Assembly: GCA_021234155.1 (NCBI GenBank)
Contig: JAJEKV010000530.1
Location: forward strand, 1-64,000
Length of the DNA: 64,000 nucleotides
Origin: Isoetes taiwanensis
Taxonomy: Eukaryota > Streptophyta > Lycopodiopsida > Isoetales > Isoetaceae
Direction of reading: 5' to 3'
Shown: piece by piece, positions 43,096-55,296 of the stretch
Layout: each line of letters opens with the position of its first letter
Position numbering within the stretch: position 1 is the stretch's first letter
Notes under the pieces: model-generated
Told to the model about the DNA's origin: nothing
Databases searched by the model: none
The model's input: only the letters and a program-made list of their open reading frames with translations
Made by a program: the position numbers and the translations under genes

Positions 43096-44752
43096 TGTGA
43101 CGTTCCAAAGACCCGCATACGCCCTGTGATCGATACCGCATCGCCGTTGCCACGCCAGACACGCCACTCCACCGACGCGGTACGCTTAGCGCAGTAGCCA
43201 GTGAGTAGCCCTAGGGGCAACTTGCGAGTAAATATAACTATTAATGTGCACATTTTCCAATGTACACATTAATGTGGGCACACATTTCCAAGTGGACACT
43301 TCATGCCAAAGTGGGCCACACCCATAGGTGTAATTAATGCACATTTTCCAAGGTACACATTAATGTGGGCACACATTTCCATGTGTGCACATTTGGCCAC
43401 CTAGCCCTTAAAGGCAAGTGGGCCCATGTTCCAATTATCCCACATGCAAAAAGGGGATAATTGGAAACCCTAGCCAACCCCTTGTCTATATAGGGTAGGA
43501 AAACCCTAACTAGCCCAATTTTCGATTTTAGGGCTTCAGACTCTGCTTTGGCCGCCTCAACAACCAAACCGCATCCCGCACTTCTGACTAGGAGAATTGC
43601 ATCCTTAGTTCCTCTAGATTCGAGCCGCCAGCAGGATGGTCGAGCTCAGTCGAGGAGCCCCTCAAGGATCAGGTTTGGCCAATTAGATAGTCTAAACCCC
43701 ATTTTAGTCATTGAATCAAAGAGGGTTTAGCCTATTAAATTGCCCATCCTCTAGATCTCTAGATAGTAGATTCTAACCAAAGAACCTAACTCTATGTTGT
43801 AGATTAGATCTTGTTCTTTAGTTCTTTCCGTGATGTATATGGATGATGTATCTCTATGAACTCCTTGTATTGGGAAGGGGGTAGAGACCTAAAGCTTTGT
43901 AGTTGATGCTCCTAGATAGCCCTCTAGCACAATCCAGAGATTCGCCTGCGGCGCAAGAGCCACACCGGATGTGGGTGAAGGGGCCGATCGGCCGAGAAGG
44001 AGGTTCATGTTCGACTCATGAATCCATCCCTATGGTGTGTTAGTGCCTACCGTGAATCATTGTGACTAGGTCTAACGGCTTACCACGGTGCGCGGTAAGG
44101 CATGGACTCAACACCCGTGAAGTGGTGTTCACCTTCCAAAGGGTTTAGTCGAATACGGCAAAGGCCCTCTAGCCACCTTTGAGTCGCAAGATGTAGACCT
44201 CTCGAGGGAGTGATCCCTACCTGCCCCATCGAACGGGAGATGGAACCCGTGAATAGCCCTTTGGCTATGCATCCGGGCTGGCTTGGGCCAGTCCCCGACA
44301 CTTTGTCAGACCACTCGCAAAGTGTGCATGGGAGGGGCGATGGTTTAACAACCCTAAGCCATGTTCATATGCCGCCCAAATCCATTGCCATGAATTCGCC
44401 TCGCGAATGAACTCCCGAGACCCAAGCCGCCGGGCCATCCTTTGAGTCTGAGCCTTGGGTAGGATCCCTATGTGATGTGCTGATATTTGTCTATGCAGAT
44501 ATGGAGGACCATCCTTCGTGATGGTCATATGATGTTGATGTATGTGCTATCGACATGTATGTTTACGCCTCGCAGCTAGGTAGGCCCCGAGGAAGGCGGG
44601 GTGCAATGACCCTTCCACTCTTCCCACTAGAACCCTACACCTGCGCAAAGTGTCATGTGGAGGGCCCTGTATTAGCATGGAGCTGGTATGGGGATGAACT
44701 CCTGTTTGTATAACGGTGGGAGTGCATGATAATGACAGTAGGGGACGCCACA
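43096..44752 (+). repeat. Chromovirus LTR2 (1657 bp), shared by both copies
   Basis: Starts TGTGACGTTCC after the polypurine tract and ends GGGACGCCACA, followed by a decayed primer-binding site. It serves as 3' LTR for copy 1 and 5' LTR for copy 2. The TATA box is intact at 43487-43493. Confidence 0.93.
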
Positions 44753-44998
44753 AAGGGTATCGTGAGCAATGTTCTTGGAGACCAAGACCGACTCCAAACA
44801 TCAGAGGGACCATGCTCCATCTAGAGTACTCAGCCTTGGAGATAAAAACCCTGCACAAACCTCGAGTAGCGGGGAAAATTTTTCTTTTTCCCAGGGGGTA
44901 GAGATAGTAATTATCTAAGATTAAGATAATTAGAGAACATAAGGAATAAACAATCTAAATAAAGAGATCCTACTAAAATTCAAGCACTTTTGGCCAAT

Positions 44999-45062
44999 GA
45001 CTCCAAGAGTGCTCCGAGCATGTTAGGTTCAGACCTAATGGCCCTTTCGCACTCTTAGAGTC
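44999..45062 (+). repeat. Two-tier hairpin HP1, copy 2 leader
   Basis: gactccaagagtgc and gcactcttagagtc arms with the inner inverted repeat gttaggttcagacctaa. It is colinear with 33089 in copy 1. Confidence 0.85.
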
Positions 45063-45205
45063 ACACCCCATATAAAACCCTAGAACTTGACCTTAGGAAC
45101 CCAAATGGTAAGATAAAAGATGAAATCCCGATCAAAAAAAGCTCAAATAGCTAGAATTGTATGTCAAAACATCTAAAAACATTATACAAGTCACTTTTGA
45201 ACAAT

Positions 45206-45272
45206 GATTCCAAGAGTGCGCCAGAGCATAGTTAGGTCCCAACCTAACACCCCTCCCTACACTCTTAGAGTC
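45206..45272 (+). repeat. Two-tier hairpin HP2, copy 2 leader
   Basis: gattccaagagtgcg arm, inner stem gttaggt-ccca-acctaac, right arm acactcttagagtc. It is colinear with 33304. Confidence 0.85.
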
Positions 45273-45415
45273 ATCCCAAAAGTGACCCTTAAAATTGATT
45301 ATAAATTAATAAAAGGGTCAAAGTAATGATAGGATCTTGCTTAAAATGCTTAAATTAGTGAGTAACAAAGATGTAAATTGTGTAAATTGGGTGTGTTGGA
45401 GCAGAGAAGACCGAC

Positions 45416-45483
45416 GACTCCAAGGGTGCGCCAGAGCATAGTTAGGTCCCAACCTAACACCCTCCCGCCAAGACTCTTAGAGC
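45416..45483 (+). repeat. Two-tier hairpin HP3, copy 2 leader
   Basis: gactccaagggtgcg arm, intact inner stem, right arm gactcttagagc. It is colinear with 33516. Confidence 0.82.
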
Positions 45484-45716
45484 CATTCAAGAAGCAAAGC
45501 ACCAAACAAGACCCCAATTCGCCCAAGATGTGGGGAGACTTTTGCCCGGCAAAACCACCGCCTAAGATTAAATCGAACCAAACCCTAAAAAAAAAAAAAA
45601 ACCAACCCTATAAATTACGGGACATAGGCTCATTTTTTAGGTTTCTCCCAGAAAGCTTCCACGAAGCTCCTTCTCATTAGCCGATCTCGGCGCCTGCTCC
45701 AAATCGACGCCGCACA

Positions 45717-46908
45717 ATGGCTAGGACCAAACAAACCGCCCAAGAAGCCAAAGAAGGAAGATAGGCCCAGCCCAAGTGCTCGCAACTGAAACGTATTTTT
45801 CTCAAAGATGTCAATTTACAAACCAAGGTCGACATGGAAAGGCGGCCCAGGTATTACAGAATTTGGAGAAGAGGCGAGGAAAGAAGAAAAGGCAAAGAGG
45901 AAAGAAGAAAAGGCAAAGAAGAAAGAGGAAAAGGCAAAAAGAAGAGAAGAAAGAGCCAAGAGGAAGGAGGAGGAGAAAGCGAGAAGCAAGGCATGAGGAG
46001 GTTGCAGAACTGTAAGGCCACCAATGGCGGAACAAAGAACCAAGAACAGAGAGGACCCTGACCCCAAAGGAAAAAGGGTAATGACTCAAGAACCCCTAAA
46101 AGAAGAGAAGAACCCTACGGCACAGATCTATAAACGAGCCAACCCGGTGAACAACCCCCAACCTCGTCCGGAGGAGACTGCCGATATAGCAAAGATTCTT
46201 TGAGGCAACCCTTTCTGAATAAGGAGAATCCTCACAAGAGCAGCTCTAACCTCAACCTGGAAACAGAGGAAATGGGCGAGGAAGAGCCAATCCCAACTCC
46301 AAACACAGCTTGAGACACAGATTAACCTACTCCCCGCCAAGGTTCCCCACCATTCTTGGAATGGCAAGAAGCAAAGAAGCTAGATGCGAGAAGGCACCGG
46401 GGAAGAAAGCAACCAAACCGCCGAGACTCATACACCTTAGGACCGAGAGAGGAGGTACAAGAAAGAATTGGCAGATTACAAAATATACAAGAAGATGCAC
46501 GAAGACTACGCAGCCTATTACGGCTAAATGTGGTCAAACGCGGGTCGAGGGAGGCCAACCGGAAGCATTCCAGCTCAAACCCCGCCAGAACTACTGAAGC
46601 CCCCAAGAAGCCTATGAAGAGATCCCAAGACTCCCCTTTTGCCGAGCCTTAAGGGAAATCAAACACTTTCAAAGGAGCTACTGATTCCTCATCCCAGAGC
46701 AAGATTCCGTGAGGTTTGTCCGAGAAATTTTGTGGGAGTTCGACCCCAACAAGCGAGTAACCAACGACATGTTACTCGCTTTACAAGAAGCAGCAGAGAT
46801 GGAGGTTGTGCAAGACTGAAGATTCATTAGCATGCACTCTCCATGGAAAAGAGTCACCCTTCAGCCAAAGGATATGAAACTGCTAAGTACATCGCTTTGA
46901 GGGACTAA
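45717..46908 (+). pseudogene. Histone H3-like protein carried by chromovirus, copy 2
   Basis: ATG at 45717 reads MARTKQTA, identical to the start of histone H3, before a local indel breaks the frame. The KEEK-type coiled-coil-like stretch recurs at 45880-45990 and the acidic region after it. The strongest evidence is an unbroken 34-codon stretch at 46712-46813. It begins RFVREILWEFDP, runs through NKRVTND and ends MLLALQEAAEMEVVQ: alpha-1, loop 1 and most of alpha-2 of an H3 fold in one frame. KRVTLQPKDMKL follows near 46846-46880, and the stop is at 46906. ALREIKHFQ is degraded here but clear in copy 1. The same architecture in both copies shows the histone module is part of the element, not a chance insertion into one copy. 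Confidence 0.9.
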
Positions 46909-47047
46909 TAGAAGGGAAATTATTTTTTGTAACTAATGTGGATTATATCCGATGTATAAAATTTTGAATAATAAAATATATAGTTGTTTAAGAATGTACA
47001 TTCATTAGGGCATGATAGTTTTTGGAACAATTGAGTAATTTCACAAT

Positions 47048-47116
47048 GATTCCAAGAGTGCGCCAGAGCATACTTAGGTCCCAAACCTAACACCCTCCCG
47101 CCAAGACTCTTAGAGC
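47048..47116 (+). repeat. Two-tier hairpin HP4, copy 2
   Basis: gattccaagagtgcg arm, inner stem cttaggt-cccaa-acctaa, right arm gactcttagag. It lies about 140 bp after the H3-like stop, matching HP4 of copy 1. Confidence 0.8.
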
Positions 47117-47870
47117 GCCTGCCAAACTTCCCAAGTTCATAACTTGAGCTAGACATACCCAAATCGACCAAAATTTGTTGCATTAGAACCCTAAGACTAT
47201 AGGCAAGCCACTTCGAGCCTCAAATTAACCAAGAAACATTAGCCTCATCCCAAATGTCGAGTTTTAGAAACCTAAAAAATTTTAGGGCATAAATTCCCTA
47301 TATATATCCCCCCAAGATAACCCCTAAACCTCAAACACGTAATCGCTCCTACAATTGAGGCGATCTTCCATTTTAGTCAGGGCCCCTAAGCCCGCTTTGA
47401 CATCGGGTAACACGCTCGGGCCATGGCTATGTAAGCCTTCATCGCTTGGTATAGCTTCCCCACATCACTGAAGTAGATGTCAATATAGTATTCCAAGTAT
47501 TTCAAAAGAATTTGACCTTTCAGCAACCTTTGAACTCCAATCCTTTCACGCCAAACAAGTCCGGCAGAATTCAAGAGAAAGTTGTCCCTATGTAAGATAC
47601 CGCCATGCATAGGGTACTTTGTACCAAGGACCGCGATTAAAAAAACAGCCCTCAGTCATGTACCCAATATTGCCAAGGCATTGAGGACAGAACCAACCGC
47701 TTACCAACCTACATGACCCAACAAGCAATGGCAAAGTCTTCTTCCTACAACACGCACTTTAGCTTATATCTAGTATATATAGGGCGTAAAACCGTAATAG
47801 GTGAACCATCAATTCAGCCACTAGAAGTCACACCCTTTGACGTAGCTTTAGCCGACTAATGCCTCCCCGC
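47117..47870. other. Spacer between H3-like ORF and ORF2, copy 2
   Basis: Colinear with 35240-36090 but shorter. The minus strand is open at 47386-47610 (LLKYLEYYIDIYFSDVGK), like the longer minus ORF in copy 1. The coding strand is undecided. Confidence 0.45.
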
Positions 47871-47879
47871 TTGAATAAC

Positions 47880-48990
47880 TAAGAGACCATAGCGTAAGCA
47901 TCCCAAGAGAGTGAAGACTCCGGGAAAGGTGAAAGCGAGGATGACATAGAGGTGGACCCAGAGGAGGAACGCCGAAAGTTTAACAAGACATCACCCGTCA
48001 AGCCGACAGACCACCCCGAGGATTGCACAACCAACCGGGCCGGAATAACAAGTCTAGCACCACAGGTCGGCGGACAAGAATACTTGCTGCTAAACGACAT
48101 CAAAAACCTCCCTCAATGGGGGACAGAGGCTTACCACGCCGATGAACTCCTTCACCTCCTACGGCAACAGCCGGATCTAGAAGACTTCATCACCAAGAAA
48201 AGGAAGATTTTCCGGCATAAAAACGAATGAGGCAGCTACTTACACAGACACACCATCTCTACATTGAAGCTTACGGCACTACATCGAGGTATGATGTCGT
48301 GAGGAACTTCCTACTGAGGGAGGAGTTTTCTATAGCACTGTGATAGATGGGAATAAGGGGGAAGACAACAAGAGTAATGCAAGGGGAGTCTTCTTCCTCA
48401 CAAGAACAGATAGCAAATTCCAAGGGAGAGCCACAAACTGGACAAGTGTACTCTAACGCTCTTCCAAGATTACAAGGAATTAGTTCAAGTAATTCAGTGG
48501 ACCAAGATGCATCAAGGCATAATGGGGGCACCTCTGTGGGCGTGGAGGAGTACCGAGCAAAGACTCAAAATATTACCTTCCGCTCTACCGACGGTGAGGA
48601 GTAATAATATTTCACAAGCGCCTTCACCCCACGCGAGAGGAAGTCGCGGCGGAAGGCGGGTAGCACTTTTCAGGATTTTGGCATGCACGCGCGCTTCATC
48701 GAAAAGGTGGACCATGTCATTTTAGTGAAGAAAAAAACAGCCTTGGGCATTTTTCGACTTTGCAAAGCTTCACCTTTCGACAAGGTAGGTTGGTAGTAGA
48801 AAAAGCTCATACCTCCCATAGACGGGTGGAAGAGCTAGCATCCGCCATCCGAGGGGAAAGAAGGGATATATTTCAGAACTTGGGAAGCACGGCAGAGGTA
48901 CAAAGCCCAAGTAAAGAAGTTCTCGAGGACAACCCGCCTTACCTACATTTCAAGACTAGTCGACTTTTGATCCCTGAGACTTTTTGTATC
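47880..48990 (+). pseudogene. Unrecognised chromovirus ORF2, copy 2
   Basis: The best open segment is 47952-48227: MDPEEERRKFNKTSPVKPTD, then ITSLAPQVGGQEYLLLNDIK, then ADELLHLLRQQPDLEDFI. Later pieces match copy 1: QGESSSSQEQIA, LFQDYKELVQV-type, KVDHVILVK and RVEELASAIRGE. It ends near LLIPETFCI at about 48985. No family is recognised. A role beside the H3-like protein (accessory or extra structural protein) is conjecture. Confidence 0.6.
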
Positions 48991-49159
48991 CTAAAATATT
49001 ATATGATATATGAATATAAATCCTATTGCATTTTAAATGTTTTGTTGATGTATTTTGCCCCACAATTATACCAACAAGCATAATCAATGCAAGAGAACAA
49101 AGGAACTAATCATATAAACCATGAATTGCTTCAGGTGCATGCAAGCCTAGAGGCCTAAA

Positions 49160-50450
49160 CCAGGGGAACCATTAACCGCGAGATCTTATAGAAGAGCAAA
49201 CCCCACCCGCATCACCCCCCAAGGAACCTATTTGAAGATATGGAACCCATGACCCCGTGAGGGAGGAGATAGCCCGTATGAGGACGACTCGGAGCGAGAT
49301 AAAGGCATTACCGCCCCTGCAAAGGGGAGTGGGTTCGTGGGCAACGCCGCTTGCCGCAAGCATCAGCTCTGAGGGCAGGAAAAGACAAGAAGAGGAGCAA
49401 GAGAAGGAGATCCTCCAGCCCGAATCTTTCCGACTCAAGTTCGTGACTTAAGACCGACCGAGGAAGATGAAGAATGTGCTCGTGAAATCCAACGTGATGG
49501 AAGGCGAGGAACACCCCTGATGGACGACTAAAGAGACACCAGGGCCTCTCGACTACTGTAAGAAGGTAGATTCCGTGACCTGGCAAATGTATGGAAGGTC
49601 TTGAATCGAAACAGCCTCGTGGGGAGAACAGTCGATTGGAAGCAGCAGGCATGGTCGGGATCTAAATGAGCGAAAGTACCTAAACGCTTATAGCATGAAA
49701 GATAAAGACAAAGGCGCGGTGGGTAACAGCCAACTTGAAAGGAGCCGCACGGATTTGGTGGAAGGGTTGCGCAAAGGCACACGGCTTGAGGTGGGATGTT
49801 TGTAAGTTCAAGAAGTTTGCAAAGCCTTCAAGCGCCATTATTCCCCAAGGGAACATAAGTCCAAAGATGATGCGTTAGCTTTACAAGGCAAAGAAGGGCA
49901 ACAAATCAGTCCAGAAATATACGAGGAATTCATGAGGCTAAGGTCAGAGGTGCCGGGTTGGGAGAGAAGCACGCAAAGAGAAAGCTATATTGAGGGGCTG
50001 AAAGGAGGAGATCCGTAAGCTTGTGAGGGCAACAAACCCCAGGAGACGATCGGTTTTAATCCAAGGCTATAAGTTTAGGGTCGGACCTCTAATAGCGGCA
50101 TGCAGCATTTCCGTGATAAAGGCAAGGAAGCGAGTGAAGCTATAGCCCCTGTGGCAGCAAACCCAGTCCAGCTAGGAGCCCCATATGGGGAACCAGGGGA
50201 AACAAGAAAGAGAAGAAGCAGTGTCCTTCATGACAAGCAGGAGGGGTCAAACTACTCCAAAGCAAAGGCGATCCTTTGCGTGTGCAATGCCCAAGGAAAA
50301 GAGGCAGGAGTGCATAGAAAAGCAATCAAGTGGGTTTGTGTGCTCCCCCAGCATAGACGTTAAATCCGCCCACGCCATGAGAGTGCGCCTCTAGCCGAGT
50401 TAGAGATTGGGACGCCTGGTCTGGACGACTCCGGCCAAGAGGCCCTCGCT
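49160..50450 (+). pseudogene. Chromovirus gag, copy 2
   Basis: Colinear with copy 1 gag, but the start ATG is not preserved. Pieces include EEQEKEILQPESF (near 49400) and LKGAARIWWKG near 49738-49770. The region around 50270-50330 (ILCVCNAQGKEAG) keeps two cysteines of the expected zinc knuckle. Frameshifts are frequent. Confidence 0.72.
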
Positions 50451-50800
50451 GACTACATCTGTGGTGAGGTCATTACATCTTTGCCGCAATAGATACAAGA
50501 GTGCTGCAGAGCCGCGATAAGGTAATCTCCACAAGGGGAAGGCCAAGGCCAAGTCCTATCATAGTCTTGATAGACCGTGAAGTAGCCATAACTTGCATCC
50601 CCGCATCGGTCTAAAATGTTGAAGTTGAAGCCGCTTTTAAAGTCAAAGCCAAGACCCGCTGTCTTAGCGGGTGCAAAGTAGCGCACGGCGGCAAGAATTA
50701 ACTTTAACGGATCGATTTGCCGGGGATTAACATCCGCATGGGGGCGTATAATGGGCATTTCGCGCACGACTTGATCATAGGAATGGAGTACCTTAGCCAC
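50451..50800 (+). pseudogene. Chromovirus protease, copy 2
   Basis: ITSLPQ- and AIDTR-like words stand at the active-site position near 50470-50500, and DLIIGMEYL near 50770-50796. It is weaker than copy 1 but colinear with it. Confidence 0.6.
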
Positions 50801-51059
50801 GGGCCATTATCGATCGCGGAGTTTTAAGGTGACCTTCCCAACCAACACCGCTAAAGATCATTGAGATAATGGGTGTAAGGAAGTTGTTCCCATCATGCAA
50901 GTTGTATGTCTTCTAAACTACCGCTCAAGCGCATCAAGAGCTTTAAAGTGTGGCATACATTCGCTTGAGGATTAGTGAGCCCTCGAATCGAAGGAAGCAA
51001 AGAAGACAAGGTGTCTCGCTAGTTGCCAAGCAAGTAGCTAAGTCGATCACGGAATTCCA

Positions 51060-52370
51060 TGATCTCTTCCAGATGAGATCAAGCCCCTCCATATAGGGAG
51101 TTGAGTGCCAGATTGCACTCGAGTCGAACAAAGCTAACAAGCAAAGCTCCATATAGAATGACAACGCAGGAGTTGTCGGAGCTTTAAAGAAGCAGCTTGC
51201 AGAGGAGCTGGACCTAGGTTTCATTAGGACCTAGTGTTTCGCCATTTGGAGCGCCCATCTCTTCTAAGTAAGAAGAAGGATGGCGCTTAAGGATGTGCAT
51301 AGACTATAGGCGCTTGAACAAGCACACCATTAAGAACAAGCACGCCCTCCCAGATCAGGATGACTGGATGGATCGCCCAGGTGCAAAGATCTTCTTCAAA
51401 ATCGACTTAAGGTCGCTATCATCGATCGTGATAAAGGAAGAAGATATCCATAAGACGCCTTCAGAACGCCAGATGGGCACTGCGAGTTCACTGCATCGCC
51501 TTTCGGCTTATCGGTTTTTCGCAACGCTCATGAGGCTCATGAACGCACATCTTCGGGAGTTTTAGACACCTTTGTGATTGTTTTTTGATGACATTTTTGT
51601 ATAGCAGCATCCCTTGAAGAACACGCATAACACTTGAGAGAAGAGGCCGAGAAGTTGAAGAGGCACCGCTTGTAACGCCAAGTTGTCGGGCTGCCACTTC
51701 GCACGAGAAGGTGGAGTATCTAGGTCATGTGATCTCGCCAGTAAGGCATCTCGACGATCTCGTAAAGATTGAAGCCGCTATTCCGCACGGCCAAGAATGT
51801 GCACGAGGTCGAAGTTTTCTGGCCTAGCAGGGTACTACTGTGTGAAGTTCGTGAAGAACTTTGCTAAGATAGCAGCCCCGCTAACAGACCCGGGGTGGGG
51901 CGTAGAAGGTGAAAGATTGGGTAGAGCATTCGCACAAGAAAGCCCAAAAAGGGGTTTGAATTGTTGAAAGAAGCTCCGACAGCCCCGCCCTTGACCTTGC
52001 CGGACCGGAGAAAGATAAGTTTTGTAGCAACAGATGCGCGAGTAAGATAGCTACAAAAGGCTTTATGCAAGAAGAGCGGTGGTAGCGATGATTCCGTGAA
52101 GATGAACTATCGAGATCGCCGCCACCCAACGACGCATCAGAGTTGCTTTATTGTTGGCATTAAGAATATGGAGGCATTATCTCTGGGAAGGAAGTTCCAA
52201 TTGATACAACACCATCGAGCTCCAATATGTATTCACGCAACCACACCTTAATCCGAGGCAATGGGAGATGGATGGAGTTCCTCAAGAATAATGACTTTTG
52301 ATATAGTCTACAAGTCGGGAAGCTCATCGTGGTAGCTGACTTTCAAGGCATCCCCATTAACTAGAGTGCA
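51060..52370 (+). pseudogene. Chromovirus reverse transcriptase and RNase H, copy 2
   Basis: [29 protein letters not shown] (51293-51352), [11 protein letters not shown], and a damaged catalytic site FDDIFV near 51583. RNase H words near 52150-52330 are ALRIWRHYL-, QYVFTQPHL- and FDIVYK-like. There are many frameshifts. Confidence 0.85.
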
Positions 52371-52539
52371 TTGTAATGCAATTTCACGACATCCAAAGAC
52401 TTCCAGAAGAGGATTGAAGAGTCCTTGCCAACGGATGTGGATTTTGTGGAAGTATGGGCAAGCCTTTCAAGGAGGCTAGAACAGATAAAGAGCCGGAGGC
52501 CTTCAAGCATTATAAGAAGGAAGGCAAACTCGTTATACC

Positions 52540-53680
52540 ATAAGAACAAGTTGTGCGACCGAATCATCGTGTAAGGAAATTGATCCTCCACGACACGACA
52601 ACAGCCCAATAGCTGCTACGCGGGATTCATGAAAACATATTTCAAAGCAAGCGAAAGCAGCCTATTATTGGCTAGGAATGAAGAAGCAAATAGCTCGCTA
52701 TTATCAAGAAATGTCACTTATGCCAGTACAGACGGCGGAGCAAATCAATTCCAGGGCATTAGAGCCATTAGCGGGCCAAACGCTAAGTGGGGAGGTAATC
52801 AGCATGGACTTCATCACAGACTCCTAAGGACAGCAAGAGGGAAGGATGCCTTTGATGGTAGTGGTTTACAAAGTTGTCTAAGATGGCACATTTTGTATCT
52901 TGCGGTGACCACGATACGCCGATGGATACAAAGAAAGCTCTTCACCAAAGAGATCTTTCGTGCTTCATGGTACGCTAAGGGAGATCATCCTCCCGATGTG
53001 GATCCGGGTTCATGAGCTTTGGCAAGACCCCTTTGCGACAATCCGCATTAAGCTATCCATGAGCATCGCGATATCATCCCTCGACCGGATGGCCAAAAGG
53101 AGCGACCAACAGATTTTAGAGGACATGCTACTTAAACTATGGTCCGAATAGCAAAGTATGTGGGAAAGAATTTACCACTTGGTGGAGTCTTGCATAATAG
53201 CGCCCCAAGCAGAATCATCCAAATGTCGCCGCTTTATGATCAATTACGCCATCGCTAGTTTAACCCGTATTAATTTGGCACAACCTGTCAAAAGTGGAAG
53301 TTTCGGGCAGATGCATGCGACGGATATGCGTAAAACAGCTTTGTGGAAGAGGTTCGAGGGTATCTGCTGTTAAAGAAGCTCCATTAAAAGAGCATCGCCG
53401 ACAACCACCGGTCGAAGAGAGTTCAAAAGTTGAGATGATGTTTGGCTCAAGATCAAGGCGTGAAGCTTAAGCTCAGACGGAATTGCAAGAAGTTTGTCCA
53501 AGGTAATGGACCTTCTAATAGTCGACGAGAGTAGGTAATCAATCCTACAAGCCAGATTTGCCAAAGACACCTAAAGATTCATAAGGTCTTCCACCGGAGT
53601 TTGTTGAAGAAGATACTCCAAATCCGCACGAAGTCTTGATTCGCCAACGCTGTTGGAAATGACGAGGAGCATGTTTGGAA
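52540..53680 (+). pseudogene. Chromovirus integrase, copy 2
   Basis: FMKTYFKAS near the HHCC region, SMDFIT-type core words near 52800, and the C-terminal part ending SYKPDLPKTPK and VGLLKK-type words near 53535-53620. It is colinear with copy 1 and equally broken. Confidence 0.75.
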
Positions 53681-53701
53681 ATAGTTCCGTAACTGATTCT
53701 T

Positions 53702-53806
53702 GATAAAGCTTTCAAGAAAACGAGGAGATCAGAATTCCTCCAGTATTTGGTCAAGTGGAAACACTTACCGCTGGAAGACGCGACGCGGGTACTTCTAAGA
53801 AAGATT
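53702..53806 (+). pseudogene. Integrase-linked chromodomain, copy 2 (readable)
   Basis: One frame reads DKAFKKTRRSEFLQYLVKWK and continues HLPLEDATRVLLRKD. The tyrosine before LVKW and the tryptophan in VKW, both expected in the aromatic cage, are present. The tryptophan of ATW (seen in copy 1) is R here. The chromodomain normally binds methyl-lysine on H3. Confidence 0.88.
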
Positions 53807-54509
53807 TAGTAAAGTATTCAGCTTATGGAGCAACGCGGTATTCGCTAAAGGTCATTCAAGAAATTCATCGCATGCTTCCATTTCCAGGTTACCTGTGTAG
53901 TTAAGATAATTCACGATGCCACCCACGCTAAGATGTGGGTCGTGATGCTGTTACCGTGATGATGTGACCACTCACGGTGATCTCTAGGGCGTGGTGTAAT
54001 GTCAATGGTGGCATGACCGCTTCCGCCAGCGCAGTGGAAGGTAGATTGAAAGTTCATCGTCCACGTAAGCATCTACCCTCGAGAAAGGAGATACGCCAGC
54101 GAAATGCGCATTTACAGGGCGCACCTTTAGCCCCAGCATATGCGCTGATAGGAGAATTCATCCTTTCGCTACTTCACGAGAGGGATATCCTCCAATACCG
54201 GGCAACTGAGGTGTAGGCATGAGCGTATAAAGAGCAAAGGCCGCTCCGCTGGCCATGATGCAAAGATTCACCCCTCTTCCTACCGAGGCCATGCATCCAT
54301 GTAGATAGGTGGGGTGGTCACCATAACCAAATTTTATTTAATAATTAAATGGTACTAACGAGTGTCAATTCTGTGCCGCAGAGAGAGCCCTGAGGGCAAG
54401 GAGGAATGTTACGGAAGACTGGCAACACAAATTTTGTTGGAATGTGTTACAGTGAAATGAAGAGTAAAATTCCCTGACGCTAATTCTAAATTTGGATAAA
54501 CTTAATTGC

Positions 54510-55223
54510 AGTAATGGTGTTCGCTAGTTTCGGCAAATATTGGGAACATTTCAGGAGCTTGGAAACCTATTCACTTTAGACCATTAACCAAGTCCACTAC
54601 ATCTAGGCTATGGAAGAGGTGTGCATTTGATAACCTTCCCTTTGCCTCTATCCCCATATCCTTTTTTCCTCATTTTCTTGCCTGGCGATGTCTGGATCTC
54701 GCCCGCCGCCCGATGCCTGCGGATCGCCCGGATCGTCGACGCGCCCGAGCTGCCTGCCCGATCTGGCGTTTCGCCTGATCTTTGCCGATCGGATAAGCGC
54801 CCGATCTCGCTGTCCGAGCCTGCCTGATGTGCGCGCCGCCTGATGCCGCTGGCGATTTGCCCGATCCCGCTTTGCCGAAATGCCGTGCTCGCCCTGCCTG
54901 CCCGTGTTCATGTCGATCTGGATCATGCCTGATCTGCCCGGCAGTCGCCTGATTGTCTGCCACCAGCCGATCAGCGTCCGATAATTTGCCCAGCAAAGCC
55001 AGTCGTGCCTGCCCGGTTCGCGTCGATAACGCCCGCAGCGATAAGGCCCTCTTTTCCTTTCTATCGTTCACGCTTCTGCGTCTTCCTTTTTCGTTCTTCC
55101 ATATGAATTATTATTTCTTCAGATCAATAATTTGGTGGAAGGCGATATTCGTTTCGGACAGAATCGCATCTATCTCAACCATTCAAATTAGGTTTGATTG
55201 GATGACGCCAAACTTTATAATAT
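54510..55223 (+). mobile_element. Element A: novel small element, 714 bp
   Basis: Boundaries are defined by comparison with copy 1, where the 3' untranslated region is uninterrupted (42862-42875), and with element B. It starts agtaatggtgttcg and ends aaactttataatat. Shared inner words with B include gcaaatatt(g/a)ggaacattt, ttggaaacctatt and gtgc(a/g)tttgata(a/g)cc. The centre (54690-55050) is GC-rich and built of many variants of cctgatc and cccgatc. It has no terminal inverted repeat and no convincing open frame. Confidence 0.78.
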
Positions 55224-55296
55224 AAGATGTTAAGTGACTCTTTGGAGTAATCGTTAGTAATATCAATAAATGATAAGTTATGTTATAATATAATTC

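Larger units (their letters stand above)
31206..44752 (+). mobile_element. Ty3/Gypsy chromovirus, tandem copy 1
   Basis: LTR1 (31206-32880), internal region, LTR2 (43096-44752). The element is about 13.5 kb, large for a chromovirus. Order: primer-binding site, hairpin-rich leader, histone H3-like ORF, spacer with a fourth hairpin, an unrecognised ORF, gag, protease, reverse transcriptase-RNase H, integrase with chromodomain, an 850-bp 3' untranslated region, polypurine tract. LTR2 is shared with copy 2, so this is a tandem array made by recombination and not two separate insertions. Frameshifts occur throughout the coding regions. Confidence 0.92.
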
